Notes: generated by a model not told the origin, from the sequence alone. A stretch of 64,000 nt of DNA from Azorhizobium oxalatiphilum (GCF_014635325.1 NZ_BMCT01000002.1:558001-622000); one strand, 5' to 3'. Positions 8,850-17,983 are shown, counted from the stretch's first letter. Numbers and translations are program-made.

Positions 8850-9001
8850 ATGCCCGCTCCCGCGTGCCTGCTGATGCCTGCCTCAAGGCGTAGCATGATC
8901 GACCTGCGACGCCGCAAGCCAATTCGCATGCCGTGTCGCAGGCGCATGCTGCTCGGGCATGCCTCGGAACCTATCGGGGAACCTCTGGTCCGCGATCCCG
9001 T

Positions 9002-9769
9002 TCACCCCACGCTCTGCCGCCCGGCCACCATGGCCATCACGGCCTCACGCGCTGCAGCAAGAGCGTGCGGGTCGCGGGACCGCACCACGAGGTTGGTGTT
9101 GGGCCCGGTGTCGGAGGTGAAGGGATAGGACCCGATGGATACCCCCGGAAAGCGTTCGGCGATGGCCTTCAGGGGCGCAGCGATGTCGCCCTCCTTGGCA
9201 TTGGCCAGGACGGTTTCGGAGAGCATGCGCGGCCCGGTGTCCAGCGTCGGCAGCACCACTTCCAGCATTGCGTGCATGATGGCCGGCACGCCGGCCATGA
9301 CGATGACGTTGCCGATTCTGAAACCCGGTGCCTTGGAGACGGAATTGGCGATCAGATCGGCACCGGCGGGGATGCGGGCCATGCGCAGGCGGGCCTCGTT
9401 GAGGTCCTTCTCCGCGATGAATTGCAGCAGCATGGCCTTTGCGCGGGGATCGACGTCGATGGACACGCCGAATGCCTTTGCAACCGCGTCCGCTGTGATG
9501 TCATCATGGGTCGGCCCGATGCCACCTGTGGTGAACACATAGGTGTACCGACGGCGCAGCGCGTTGAGAGCATCCACAATGTCCTCTTCCACGTCGGGAA
9601 CGACCCTGACCTCGCGCAGATCGGCCCCGATCTCGGTCAGCCGCTCGGCGATGTGGCCGATGTTCTTGTCCTTCGTCCGGCCGGAGAGAATCTCGTCGCC
9701 GATCACCAGAAGCGCCGACGTGATCTGCCGTTCCGCCGCGACCGGTTGCGTGCCGTTTGCCTCCGCCAT
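9002..9769 (-). CDS. MoaB/CinA-type molybdopterin-binding domain protein
   Basis: A 255-residue protein with a MoCF_biosynth domain: SALLVIGDEILSGRTKDKN at the N-terminus and the TTGGIGPTHDDIT nucleotide or pterin site. It matches the N-terminal domain of CinA; the C-terminal nicotinamide-nucleotide amidase part of full CinA is absent, so it is better called a competence/damage-inducible protein A homologue. It starts with ATG behind AGGAAGG. It lies upstream of the CoxL-like gene on the same strand, which would suit a role near Mo-cofactor handling, but members of this family also act on other nucleotides. Confidence 0.88.
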   Translation of the reverse strand: MAEANGTQPVAAERQITSALLVIGDEILSGRTKDKNIGHIAERLTEIGADLREVRVVPDVEEDIVDALNALRRRYTYVFTTGGIGPTHDDITADAVAKAFGVSIDVDPRAKAMLLQFIAEKDLNEARLRMARIPAGADLIANSVSKAPGFRIGNVIVMAGVPAIMHAMLEVVLPTLDTGPRMLSETVLANAKEGDIAAPLKAIAERFPGVSIGSYPFTSDTGPNTNLVVRSRDPHALAAAREAVMAMVAGRQSVG

Positions 9770-9932
9770 CCACCTTCCTCCTGCCTACGGCAGAGCCATA
9801 CCGCCTGCCGCTGCACATGAATTGTTCAACACATTCATCTTTGTACCCGATTGAGGCCCACGAATGATGCGTTAGCCCTTCCTTGGCACGATGTTTGTAC
9901 ATAGGCTGAATTGAACCGGAGTGGCAGTCCCG

Positions 9933-11348
9933 ATGGCGCGTGCGTTCGACGAGATGTCCAGTGATGACGGCAGCGTCCGTAAAGCCTATGAGACGTTGAG
10001 CCGCTGGTTGACCAGTGTGCCGCATGATGTGCTCGATCATCGGCGCAAGGAGGCGGAATATATCTTCCGCCGCATCGGCATCACCTTCGCCGTCTATGGC
10101 GAGCAGAATGCGCAGGAACGGCTGATCCCGTTCGATATCGTTCCGCGGATCATCACCAGCGATGAGTGGACCCGCCTCGCCAAGGGGCTGGAGCAGCGCG
10201 TGAAGGCGCTGAACCTCTACATCAAGGATGTGTATTCCAAGCGCGAGGTTCTGCGCGCGGGCATCGTGCCCGAGGAACTCGTCTATCAGAACCCGGCCTT
10301 CCGGCCGGAGATGAACGGCCAGTCGGTGCCGCACGATCTCTACGTGCACATCGCCGGCATCGACATCGTGCGCACTGATCCCAACAGCTTCTATGTGCTG
10401 GAAGACAATGCGCGAACCCCGTCCGGCGTGTCCTACATGCTGGAGAACCGGGAGATCATGCTGCGGTTGTTCCCCGAGCTGTTCTCCATGCACCGAGTGG
10501 CGCCGGTGGAGAATTATGCCGACGACCTGCTCGCTACCCTGCGCTCACTTTCGCCCAACGGCGCGCATGAGCCCAACGTCGCGATCCTCACGCCCGGCAT
10601 CTACAATTCGGCCTATTACGAGCACTCCTTCCTCGCCGACAAGCTGGGCGTGGATCTGGTGGAGGGGCGCGACCTCTTCGTCGAGGACAATGTCGTCTAC
10701 ATGCGCACCACCGAGGGGCCGAAGCGCCTCGACGTGATCTATCGCCGGCTCGACGACGATTTCCTCGACCCCCTCGCCTTCCGCCCCGACAGCGTGCTGG
10801 GCGTGCCCGGCCTGATGAGCGCTTACAAAGCAGGCAATGTCACGCTCACGAATGCCGTCGGAACAGGCGTTGCGGACGACAAGGCCGTCTACAGCTACAT
10901 GCCCGAGATCATCAAATTCTATCTCGGCGAGGAGCCACTGCTGGCCAATGTGCCCACATGGCGCTGCCGCGAGCCCGACCATCTGAAATATGTGCTGGAG
11001 CATCTCGGCGAACTGGTGGTCAAGGAAGTCCACGGCTCCGGCGGATACGGCATGCTGGTGGGGCCGAAATCCGACAAGGCGCAGATCGAGGCCTTCCGCG
11101 CCAAGCTGAAGCACGATCCGGCCAATTTCATCGCCCAGCCCACTCTGGCACTCTCCACCTGCCCGACGCTCGTGGACGAAGGTGTCGCTCCACGTCACGT
11201 GGACCTGCGCCCCTTCATCCTGTCCGGCTCCGACAAGGTGCGCATCGTGCCCGGCGGGCTCACGCGCGTGGCCATGAAGGAAGGATCACTGGTGGTGAAC
11301 TCCAGTCAGGGGGGAGGAACGAAAGACACCTGGGTTCTCGACGCCTGA
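9933..11348 (+). CDS. Circularly permuted ATP-grasp protein (DUF404/DUF407 family)
   Basis: About 471 residues, the usual length for this family. Recognisable phrases are DNARTPSGVSYMLENR, the VVKEVHGSGGYGMLVGP ATP-binding loop, and RHVDLRPFIL near the end. ATP-grasp enzymes join a carboxylate to an amine or thiol; the permuted family is thought to make a peptide-like product of unknown nature. ATG 9933 was chosen because GGAG lies 11 nt upstream; a GTG at 9921 overlaps that site. It begins the conserved trio with the alpha-E and transglutaminase-like genes that follow. Confidence 0.9.
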   Translation: MARAFDEMSSDDGSVRKAYETLSRWLTSVPHDVLDHRRKEAEYIFRRIGITFAVYGEQNAQERLIPFDIVPRIITSDEWTRLAKGLEQRVKALNLYIKDVYSKREVLRAGIVPEELVYQNPAFRPEMNGQSVPHDLYVHIAGIDIVRTDPNSFYVLEDNARTPSGVSYMLENREIMLRLFPELFSMHRVAPVENYADDLLATLRSLSPNGAHEPNVAILTPGIYNSAYYEHSFLADKLGVDLVEGRDLFVEDNVVYMRTTEGPKRLDVIYRRLDDDFLDPLAFRPDSVLGVPGLMSAYKAGNVTLTNAVGTGVADDKAVYSYMPEIIKFYLGEEPLLANVPTWRCREPDHLKYVLEHLGELVVKEVHGSGGYGMLVGPKSDKAQIEAFRAKLKHDPANFIAQPTLALSTCPTLVDEGVAPRHVDLRPFILSGSDKVRIVPGGLTRVAMKEGSLVVNSSQGGGTKDTWVLDA

Positions 11349-11481
11349 GGCGGAGGTGCCCGCCGGCTTGTGTGGCAGGCTGACGGGGAAACGTTTTCCC
11401 GCCGGTCTCGTCAGGGAACCGGTTCTGAGCCGCGGCGCCATACGGCACCGCTTGCCATGTTTCTTTTGAGATGGGCTTTTC

Positions 11482-12432
11482 ATGCTCTCCCGCACCGCCG
11501 ATAATCTCTACTGGCTGAGCCGCTACGTGGAACGCGCCGATTGCCTGGCGCGCATTCTCGACGTGGCCCAGCGTCTCTCTCACACGCCTGTCACCTATGG
11601 CGGCTCCACCAATGAATGGAGTTCGGCCGTACTCACCGCCGGCTGCGTGGAAGGCTTCGTTGCCCGCCATGGCCCCGTGGAGAACGCGACCGAGGAGAAT
11701 GTGGTCTCCTTCATCGCGTTCGACCCGGAAAACCCGTCCTCCATCCGCAATAGCTTCGAGGTTGCCCGCACCAATGCGCGCTCGGTGCGCACCGCGCTGA
11801 CCTCGGAAATGTGGGACGTGATCAATTCCGCCTGGATCGAGCTGCGCGCCTTTCCGGACAAGGCCATGACGCGGGAAGAACTCTCCCGCTTCCTCGCCTT
11901 CGTGAAGGAGACTTCGCTGCGCTTCGACGGCGCCACGTTCCGCACCATGCTGCGCAACGACGCCTACTGGTTCTCGCGTGTCGGCGCACATGTGGAGCGG
12001 GCGGACAACACCGCACGCATCCTCGACGTGAAGTATCACGTGCTGCTGCCGGAAAAAGAGCACGTGGGTGGGCCGCTGGACTATTTCCAGTGGGCCTCGA
12101 TCCTGCGCTCCGTCTCCGCGCTCACCGCCTTCCACTGGGTGTACCGCGACAGCGTGAAGCCGTGGCTGGTGGCCGACCTGCTGATCCTGAACCGGCAGAT
12201 GCCACGCTCTCTGGCGGCCTGTTACGACAATCTCTCGCGCAGTCTGGATGACATCGCCGCCGCCTATGGTCGGCAGGGGCCCGCGCAACGCCTCGCCCGC
12301 TCCACGCTGGCCAAGCTGTCCAACCAGTCCATCGACGAGATCTTCCAGGCTGGACTGCACGAATTCATCAGCGACTTCATCGGCGACAACTACAAGCTCG
12401 GCAACGAGATCGTCGAGCAGTACCTGACCTGA
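11482..12432 (+). CDS. Alpha-E domain protein (DUF403)
   Basis: A 316-residue, mostly helical protein beginning MLSRTADNLYWLSRYVERAD, the signature of the alpha-E family. HVERADNTARILDVKYH in the middle repeats the same motif. The family always travels with the permuted ATP-grasp enzyme and a transglutaminase-like protein, as here, and is believed to be part of one peptide-modifying pathway. The biochemical activity is not established. Confidence 0.92.
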   Translation: MLSRTADNLYWLSRYVERADCLARILDVAQRLSHTPVTYGGSTNEWSSAVLTAGCVEGFVARHGPVENATEENVVSFIAFDPENPSSIRNSFEVARTNARSVRTALTSEMWDVINSAWIELRAFPDKAMTREELSRFLAFVKETSLRFDGATFRTMLRNDAYWFSRVGAHVERADNTARILDVKYHVLLPEKEHVGGPLDYFQWASILRSVSALTAFHWVYRDSVKPWLVADLLILNRQMPRSLAACYDNLSRSLDDIAAAYGRQGPAQRLARSTLAKLSNQSIDEIFQAGLHEFISDFIGDNYKLGNEIVEQYLT

Positions 12433-12515
12433 GTTTTGCGCCGGCGCGCCGCCGGCGAACCAACGTGACACCGGAATGACAGAGGGCGGCACCGGCCGCC
12501 GACGGGGGAATGGGA

Positions 12516-13358
12516 ATGCGGGTGCGCGTGCGGCATGAGATCACGCATCGGTTCGAGCCGGCGGCACGGCACGCCATTGCCACGCTGCGGCTGACCCCGC
12601 GCAGCCATGTGGGCCAGCATATCCTGCGCTGGACGCTGGATGTGTCGCCCGACTGCCGCCTGATGCCGGAGGAAGATGCATTCGGCAACACGGTTCACAC
12701 CTTCTCGGTGGGCGGGCCGGTGGAGACGATCACGGTCATCGCCGAGGGCGACGTGGACACGCAGGACACCACCGGCGTCATCGCCGGCTCGGCCGAGCGG
12801 TTTCCCCCCTCCCTCTTTCTGCGCCAGACCGACATGACCCAGCCCGACGCGGCCATCATGAAGCTGGCGGACGCAGTGGCGACCAAGGCGACCACCCCCC
12901 TCGACCGCCTGCATGGGCTGATGGTGGCGGTCCACGAGGGCACCACCGAGACGGCCCCCGAAGCGGATGCGACGGCCATTGCCGCCGGCAAGGCGCTGGC
13001 GGCTGGCGAAGGTACCGCAGCCTCGCTCACGCACGTGTTCATCTCCGCCGCCCGCCACCTCAAGCTGCCGGCCCGGCAGGTTTCAGGCTATGCCGTGATG
13101 GCGGACGTTCCGGCCGCCTTCCGCGAATGGGCGGAGGCGCATGTTCCCGGAATCGGCTGGGTGGGTTTCGACTGCGGCAAGAATGTCTGCCCGTCTGACG
13201 GCTATGTGCGGCTGGCCGTGGGCCTCGATTCCCTCGCGGTGGCGCCCATGCTGTCCACCGGTTCGCGGGCCGAGAATACGGCCGTGGCACGTGACTTCTT
13301 CCAGTCCCCCAAGTCCGGCCAGAGCCAGCAGCAGGGACAGGGCCAGCGCCAGGAATAG
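12516..13358 (+). CDS. Transglutaminase-like protein with substituted catalytic residues
   Basis: About 280 residues with the N-terminal beta-domain (MRVRVRHEITHRFEPAARHA) and a transglutaminase core ending in LPARQVSGY and GIGWVGFD. Normally the core carries a G-x-C catalytic cysteine and an H-A-W histidine. Here, numbering from ATG 12510, the cysteine position is Ala170 (GTAASLTH) and the histidine position is Arg205 (REWAEAHVPG), while Asp221 is kept. The tail is Gln-rich. ATG 12516 suits the GGGGG site; 12510 is possible. It closes the trio begun at 9933. Most likely a binding or scaffold subunit rather than an enzyme. Confidence 0.85.
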   Translation: MRVRVRHEITHRFEPAARHAIATLRLTPRSHVGQHILRWTLDVSPDCRLMPEEDAFGNTVHTFSVGGPVETITVIAEGDVDTQDTTGVIAGSAERFPPSLFLRQTDMTQPDAAIMKLADAVATKATTPLDRLHGLMVAVHEGTTETAPEADATAIAAGKALAAGEGTAASLTHVFISAARHLKLPARQVSGYAVMADVPAAFREWAEAHVPGIGWVGFDCGKNVCPSDGYVRLAVGLDSLAVAPMLSTGSRAENTAVARDFFQSPKSGQSQQQGQGQRQE

Positions 13359-13515
13359 GCAGCGCCTCACCGCGCCTTCGCCTACCCGGCTTCCTTCCGT
13401 CAACTTGACCCGTGTGCTCGCGCCTGCGATGCCCCCTGCGCTTGAGCACGTTCCGTTCGGATCGCGTGATGATCCGGATGGTAGAACGTTCTCTATCAAG
13501 GTTTAGAGGCTCAAC

Positions 13516-13537
13516 GATCAGGTTGCTCAACCTGATC
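13516..13537. promoter_or_regulatory. 22-bp palindrome upstream of the HIT gene
   Basis: GATCAGGTTG and CAACCTGATC form a perfect 10-bp inverted repeat around 2 nt, 28 nt before the HIT gene ATG. It could be an operator or a short hairpin in the leader. A second near-palindrome (AGAACGTTCT) lies about 25 nt upstream. Confidence 0.45.
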
Positions 13538-13564
13538 TGATCAGCCTCCGAGAGGAGACACCGA

Positions 13565-13999
13565 ATGAGCGCGACGACCGCCTACGACACCAACAACGTT
13601 TTCGCCAAGATCCTGCGCGGCGAACTGCCCGCCCATAAAGTCTATGAAGACGACCGCGCGCTGGTGTTCCTCGACATCATGCCCCGTGCGCCCGGCCATG
13701 CGCTGGTGATTCCCAAGGCCCCCGCCCGTAACATCCTCGATATCGAGCCCGATGATCTCGCCTATGTGCACCAGATCGCGCAGAAGGTGGCCAAGGCCGG
13801 CATGAGCGCTTTCGGGGCCGACGGCGTGACCCTGCAGCAATTCAGCGAGGAGGCCGGCGGGCAGGTGGTGTTCCATCTGCATGTCCACGTGATCCCCCGC
13901 GTGGCCGGCGTTGCCATGAAGCCGCCTGCCAGCGAGATGGAGAATGGCGACATACTCGTCAGCCATGCCGCCAAGCTGAAAGCCGCGCTGGAAGCCTGA
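13565..13999 (+). CDS. HIT-family nucleotide hydrolase
   Basis: A 144-residue HINT-branch protein with the histidine triad HLHVHVIPR near residue 105-113 and the family start NVFAKILRGELPAHKVYEDD followed by FLDIMPRAPGHALVIPK. These enzymes hydrolyse adenosine phosphoramidates or related nucleotides in the cytosol. The ATG follows a GAGGAG site. It stands alone between two intergenic regions with inverted repeats. Confidence 0.93.
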   Translation: MSATTAYDTNNVFAKILRGELPAHKVYEDDRALVFLDIMPRAPGHALVIPKAPARNILDIEPDDLAYVHQIAQKVAKAGMSAFGADGVTLQQFSEEAGGQVVFHLHVHVIPRVAGVAMKPPASEMENGDILVSHAAKLKAALEA

Positions 14000-14205
14000 A
14001 GCCGCCCCTATCCACGATACCGTGCGGCGCACACAGGGATATTGCGTCGCACGGCAGGGTGCTTTTTCCGTCCTGCCGCCTTGGTTATGCTGTTCGAGCC
14101 ATAATGGCGCCCGCGACCGTGAGCGGGGAACCGGCGCCGGAGGAGTGCGTTTCCTCCCACCGTGTCCTCGTTGACCCCCTTCCCCGTCACGGAGGACGAC
14201 ACGCC

Positions 14206-15333
14206 ATGGACCTTGCCGTCATCGCCTTGTGCGCCCGCCCGCTCGTGGCCAGTGCTGCGCGCGCCGGCCTTTCGCCGCTGTCGCTGGATCTGTTCGCCAA
14301 TCTCGACACCTGCGCCAAGGCGGCCCGGTGCGTGCGCGTGCATCGCTCGAATGGCGCCTTCGATGGCGATGATCTCATCGCCGCCCTCACCAATCTCGGC
14401 CCTGCCGGACTTCCGGTGGTGCTCGGCGGCGGACTTGAAGATGATCCGGCGCTCATGGAGCGCATCGCCGCGCGCAACCCCATTCTTGGCAATGGACCGG
14501 CCACGGTACGGGTTCTGAAGGATCCGCTGGCGCTGGCAGCCTTGTGCGGTGCGCTGCGGATCCCCTTCCCTGATGTCTCGCTGAACGCCCCCGACGCAGC
14601 ATTCGCTGCCCGGCCTGCGCTTGAGAAGAAGATCGGCGGCTGTGGTGGCGGCCATATCCGCCGCCGCGCCGCCGGCGATCTCGCGCCACCGCCGGATGGT
14701 TTCTTCCTGCAACAGGAAGTATCGGGCGACATCTATTCGCTGCTGATGCTCACCAACGGCACTGAAGTCAGGACGATCGGTGCCTGCCGCCAATGGCACG
14801 CGCCGGACGATACCCACCCCTATCGCTACGGCGGCATGGTCGGCCCCGTCGCCTTGCCTGCGCGCCACGCCTCCGCCATCGAGGCTGCCGCCCGCGACAT
14901 CGCGCTGGCCTGCGGGCTCGTGGGGCTGGTGTCGGTGGACCTCGTCATCGGCGCCGATCGCTGGTGGCTGGTGGAGGTGACGCCGCGCCTCAGCGCGATA
15001 CTGGACATTCTCGACGCCGATCCGTTACCGCCTTTGCTCACCGCCCATCTCGCCGCGTGCGGCGGCCAGATGCCCGGCCCGTTGCCGATGCCGAAGGAAC
15101 ATCGGGCCTGTGCCGTGCTCTATGCCACGGCAGAGGTCATCATTCCCGATGGCCAATGGCCCAGCGCGACCGCCGACCGGCCGGCACCCGGAACGGTGGT
15201 GAAGGCCGGTGCGCCCATTTGCACCGTCCACGCCGCCGGCACGGCTCCTGCTGCTGCGGAAGACCAGTTGACCCGCCGATTCATCGAAGTGCGGGAGTGG
15301 CTGGGGCTTGAAGCGGTGGAACTCGCGGGCTGA
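14206..15333 (+). CDS. ATP-grasp domain protein, probable C1-cofactor biosynthesis ligase
   Basis: The 375-residue protein opens with an alpha-beta domain and continues with an ATP-grasp fold: a KKIGGCGGGHIRR glycine-rich loop, FLQQEVSGDIYSLLM, and SVDLVIGADRWWLVEVTPR with the metal-binding Asp and Glu. ATG 14206 has GGAGG 10 nt upstream. A second ATP-grasp-like gene and folB follow on the same strand. That set resembles genes near tetrahydromethanopterin and methylofuran synthesis in methylotrophs (the Orf17/OrfY type), so a cofactor-ligase role is likely but inferred from family and context. Confidence 0.75.
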   Translation: MDLAVIALCARPLVASAARAGLSPLSLDLFANLDTCAKAARCVRVHRSNGAFDGDDLIAALTNLGPAGLPVVLGGGLEDDPALMERIAARNPILGNGPATVRVLKDPLALAALCGALRIPFPDVSLNAPDAAFAARPALEKKIGGCGGGHIRRRAAGDLAPPPDGFFLQQEVSGDIYSLLMLTNGTEVRTIGACRQWHAPDDTHPYRYGGMVGPVALPARHASAIEAAARDIALACGLVGLVSVDLVIGADRWWLVEVTPRLSAILDILDADPLPPLLTAHLAACGGQMPGPLPMPKEHRACAVLYATAEVIIPDGQWPSATADRPAPGTVVKAGAPICTVHAAGTAPAAAEDQLTRRFIEVREWLGLEAVELAG

Positions 15334-15434
15334 GCCCGACTTCCCTCACCAAAGGGGAATGAGTCTATACTCGCGGCAGAGCAATTCCCGCGGAAACGAG
15401 CGTGGTTCTGCGCCAGGAATTGAGCCCAGCCCAT

Positions 15435-15483
15435 GGCCAGGAGCATTTCCGCGTTTCCATGATATGCGGAAATGCTCCTGGCC
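15435..15483. repeat. 18-bp perfect inverted repeat (REP-like hairpin)
   Basis: Arms 15435-15452 and 15466-15483 (GGCCAGGAGCATTTCCGC and its complement) flank a 13-nt loop. It sits in the 180-nt gap between the two ATP-grasp genes. There is no T run, so it looks more like a dispersed palindromic element or an RNA-stabilising hairpin than an intrinsic terminator. Confidence 0.7.
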
Positions 15484-15513
15484 TTGCGGCTGATGGGTGA
15501 CGAAAGGCGTTCC

Positions 15514-16335
15514 ATGCGCGTCTTCCTGTGCGAATACCTCACCGCTGGCGGTTTTCGGGCCGCCCCGCTGGAGGCACTCGCGCCGGATCGTGTGCGTCAG
15601 GCCCTGCTGCTGCGCGATGCGCTGGCGCGGGATCTGGAGGCCATTCCCGGGGTCACGGTGGTGCTCGCCCATGATGACCGCCTGCCCGCGCCAGAGACGC
15701 TGAGCACTGCCGTGCCGGATGGCACCGATCCGTGGGTCATCTGGACCGAGCTCGCTCGGCAGGCGAACGTCGTCTGGCCCGTGGCGCTGGAGCCGGCCCG
15801 CCTCGCCACCATGGCCAGCAGCTTCCGGCATCTGACACCGCATGTGATCGCACCGAGCGCCGATGCGCTCGCTCTTACGGCAGATCCTCTTCGCCTTTCA
15901 TCCCTGCTGGCGCGGGCTGGAGTGCCCGTTGCCGACACGCGCGGCGCCCCCGCCTCCCTTTCCGTCCTTGCCCGGCCGGATGGCACGACCCTGCTGGGCG
16001 TGAACATTCCGGATCTGGCAGCAGACGGCAGCGCCCGCGCCATCACCGTCGGTGCGCGGCCAGACACCAATGGCGCGCTGGCCGCTCTGGCCGCTGCTGT
16101 GGTTGAGGCGGTGCCGGGCCTGCTCGGCCTTGTCGATATCCACATTCGCCTGCAGCCGGGAGCGGCCACCGTGACGGGTATCCAGCCCGGCCCAGGTCTC
16201 GCTTATGCGGGTCTTCACCGTTCGCGCGGTATCAACCCCCTGGCCTTCCTGCCCGCCCTGATCCGCGAGGGTCGCCCGCCCCGCATGCCGCATCTACCCC
16301 CACCACAACCCGTCACGGTCTGTCTCAGCGACTGA
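15514..16335 (+). CDS. Second ATP-grasp-like protein of the C1-cofactor locus
   Basis: A 273-residue protein beginning MRVFLCEYLTAGGF, a phrase shared by the methylotroph ATP-grasp proteins linked to tetrahydromethanopterin. The N-terminal half is a Rossmann-like domain; the C-terminal half is a reduced ATP-grasp domain (LGLVDIHIRLQPGAATVTGIQPG) with weak metal-ligand conservation. ATG 15514 follows GAAAGG; the frame upstream runs through the hairpin and was not used. It ends 27 nt before folB and is probably co-transcribed with it. The exact substrate is unknown. Confidence 0.7.
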   Translation: MRVFLCEYLTAGGFRAAPLEALAPDRVRQALLLRDALARDLEAIPGVTVVLAHDDRLPAPETLSTAVPDGTDPWVIWTELARQANVVWPVALEPARLATMASSFRHLTPHVIAPSADALALTADPLRLSSLLARAGVPVADTRGAPASLSVLARPDGTTLLGVNIPDLAADGSARAITVGARPDTNGALAALAAAVVEAVPGLLGLVDIHIRLQPGAATVTGIQPGPGLAYAGLHRSRGINPLAFLPALIREGRPPRMPHLPPPQPVTVCLSD

Positions 16336-16362
16336 TCCGCCCCGCCTGCCTTCCGGAGCCCC

Positions 16363-16809
16363 ATGTCTTCCGCCGAACCCGATAATCCGATGCCCGATCC
16401 GCAGCCCATGGCCGAGGCCGTCCCCGACAATCGCGCGCGCCCGCCGCGCAACGACCGCCTGTTCCTGCGCGCCCTGCCCTTTTTCGCTCATCACGGCGTC
16501 TATGAAGAGGAGCGACGGCTGGGCCAGCGCTTCATTGTGGATGCGGACTGGTGGCTGGACGCTCGCCCCGCCGCCTGGGCTGACAAGGCCGAGCTTACGG
16601 TCTCCTATCAGGACGTCTATGAGCACATCAAAGCCGTCGTGGAAGACGATCCCGTCAACCTGATCGAGACGCTGGCCGAACGTATCGCCAGCCGTCTGCT
16701 GGACCACTTCCCGCTGATCGACCAAGTCCGCATCGCCGTACACAAACCCGGCGCCCCCATCACCGGCGTGTTCGGCGACGTGGGCGTGGAGATCACCCGC
16801 CAGCGCTAA
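16363..16809 (+). CDS. folB: Dihydroneopterin aldolase family protein
   Basis: A 148-residue protein with a disordered N-terminal 28 residues followed by a FolB domain: FLRALPFFAHHGVYEEERRLGQRF carries the pterin-binding HGVYEEE motif, and NLIETLAERIASRLL is the second signature. The enzyme cleaves dihydroneopterin to 6-hydroxymethyl-dihydropterin in folate synthesis. Beside two C1-cofactor ATP-grasp genes it may instead serve the tetrahydromethanopterin branch. The long N-terminal extension is unusual for housekeeping FolB. Confidence 0.88.
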   Translation: MSSAEPDNPMPDPQPMAEAVPDNRARPPRNDRLFLRALPFFAHHGVYEEERRLGQRFIVDADWWLDARPAAWADKAELTVSYQDVYEHIKAVVEDDPVNLIETLAERIASRLLDHFPLIDQVRIAVHKPGAPITGVFGDVGVEITRQR

Positions 16810-16936
16810 AGACTGTGACGTCGCGGGATTTTCCTGCCCCATCCCTGCCATCTCGCCATTTTATCCCTCGCCGAGACGTGACGGGCGCGCGCTCTTGCGC
16901 CATAAGGGCCCGTCCTACGGGAATGAGGAGAGACGC

Positions 16937-17923
16937 GTGAGCGAAGTGACCCTGCAGGCCTTCCTTGACGACTGGGCCGGTGCCGATCCGCTGCGTTGCG
17001 CTGTGGCTGCGACGGTAGAGCGTCTGGCGGAAGCCGGGGTTGCCATCGCCGAAATGGTGGCGCGCGGCCCTCTCGCCGAGGATTTCGGCAAGGTGCGCGG
17101 CGACGAGGCCAATGCCGGCGGCGACGCCCAGAAGGAACTCGACGTGATCGCCGAGGAAGAACTGGTGGACGCGCTGGGCAAGGCCCCCGTCGCCTTCCTC
17201 GCCTCCGAGGAGAGCGAGACCCCGATCCCGCTCGACCCGCAGGGCCGCGTGGTGGTCGCGGTGGACCCGCTGGACGGCTCCTCCAACATCGATACCAACG
17301 TCTCCATCGGCACCATCTTCTCGATCCTGCCGTATGACCTCGAGCAGCATCCCGATCCGTCGGCAGCGCTGCTCCAGCCCGGTACGGCGCAGATCGCCGC
17401 CGGCTTCCTGGTCTATGGCCCGGCCACCGTGCTGGTGTCTTCGCTGGGTGATGGCACGCAGGTGTTCGTGTTCGACCACGACACCGCCACCTTCATCCTC
17501 GCCCGCGAGAAGGTGGAAATCCCGGCCACCACCAAGGAATACGGCATCAACCAGTCCAACGTGCGCCATTGGGCGCCGGCCACGCAGCGCTATATCGAGG
17601 ACTGCCTCGCCGGCAAGGACGGCCCGCGCGGTAAGGATTTCAACATGCGCTGGGTCGGCTCGCTGGTGGCTGACGCTTTCCGCATCTTCACCCGCGGCGG
17701 CGTCTATCTCTATCCGGGCGACAGCCGGAAGGGCTATGCTGAAGGCCGCCTGCGCCTCATCTATGAGGCAAACCCGGTCGCCTTCGTGACCGAGCAGGCT
17801 GGCGGTGCCGCCACCGACGGCACGCGGCGCATCCTCGACATCGTGCCGAGCCAGATCCACCAGCGCATCCCGCTGGTGTTCGGCTCGCGCGAGGAAGTCG
17901 AGAAGATCGCCAGCTACTATTGA
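16937..17923 (+). CDS. fbp: Class I fructose-1,6-bisphosphatase
   Basis: The 328-residue enzyme removes the C1 phosphate of fructose-1,6-bisphosphate in gluconeogenesis and the Calvin cycle. It has the metal site SEES (after LA), the class I signature VDPLDGSSNID, and the substrate-binding MRWVGSLVADAFRI and GGVYLYPGDSRKGYAEGRLRL stretches. GTG 16937 has GAGGAGAG just upstream and gives standard length. rpe follows 60 nt later, so the pair is arranged like genes for Calvin-cycle regeneration, though no Rubisco or phosphoribulokinase gene is in view. Confidence 0.95.
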   Translation: MSEVTLQAFLDDWAGADPLRCAVAATVERLAEAGVAIAEMVARGPLAEDFGKVRGDEANAGGDAQKELDVIAEEELVDALGKAPVAFLASEESETPIPLDPQGRVVVAVDPLDGSSNIDTNVSIGTIFSILPYDLEQHPDPSAALLQPGTAQIAAGFLVYGPATVLVSSLGDGTQVFVFDHDTATFILAREKVEIPATTKEYGINQSNVRHWAPATQRYIEDCLAGKDGPRGKDFNMRWVGSLVADAFRIFTRGGVYLYPGDSRKGYAEGRLRLIYEANPVAFVTEQAGGAATDGTRRILDIVPSQIHQRIPLVFGSREEVEKIASYY

Positions 17924-17941
17924 TCGGGGCCACAGGCCCAT

Positions 17942-17965
17942 TGGCGGGGCGTGTCCCCGCCATTT
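17942..17965 (+). terminator. Hairpin between fbp and rpe
   Basis: TGGCGGGG and CCCCGCCA form an 8-bp perfect stem around 5 nt, followed by TTT. It may partly terminate fbp transcripts or set relative fbp and rpe levels. The T run is short. Confidence 0.5.
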
Positions 17966-17983
17966 GCATTTCTGGAGACTGAC

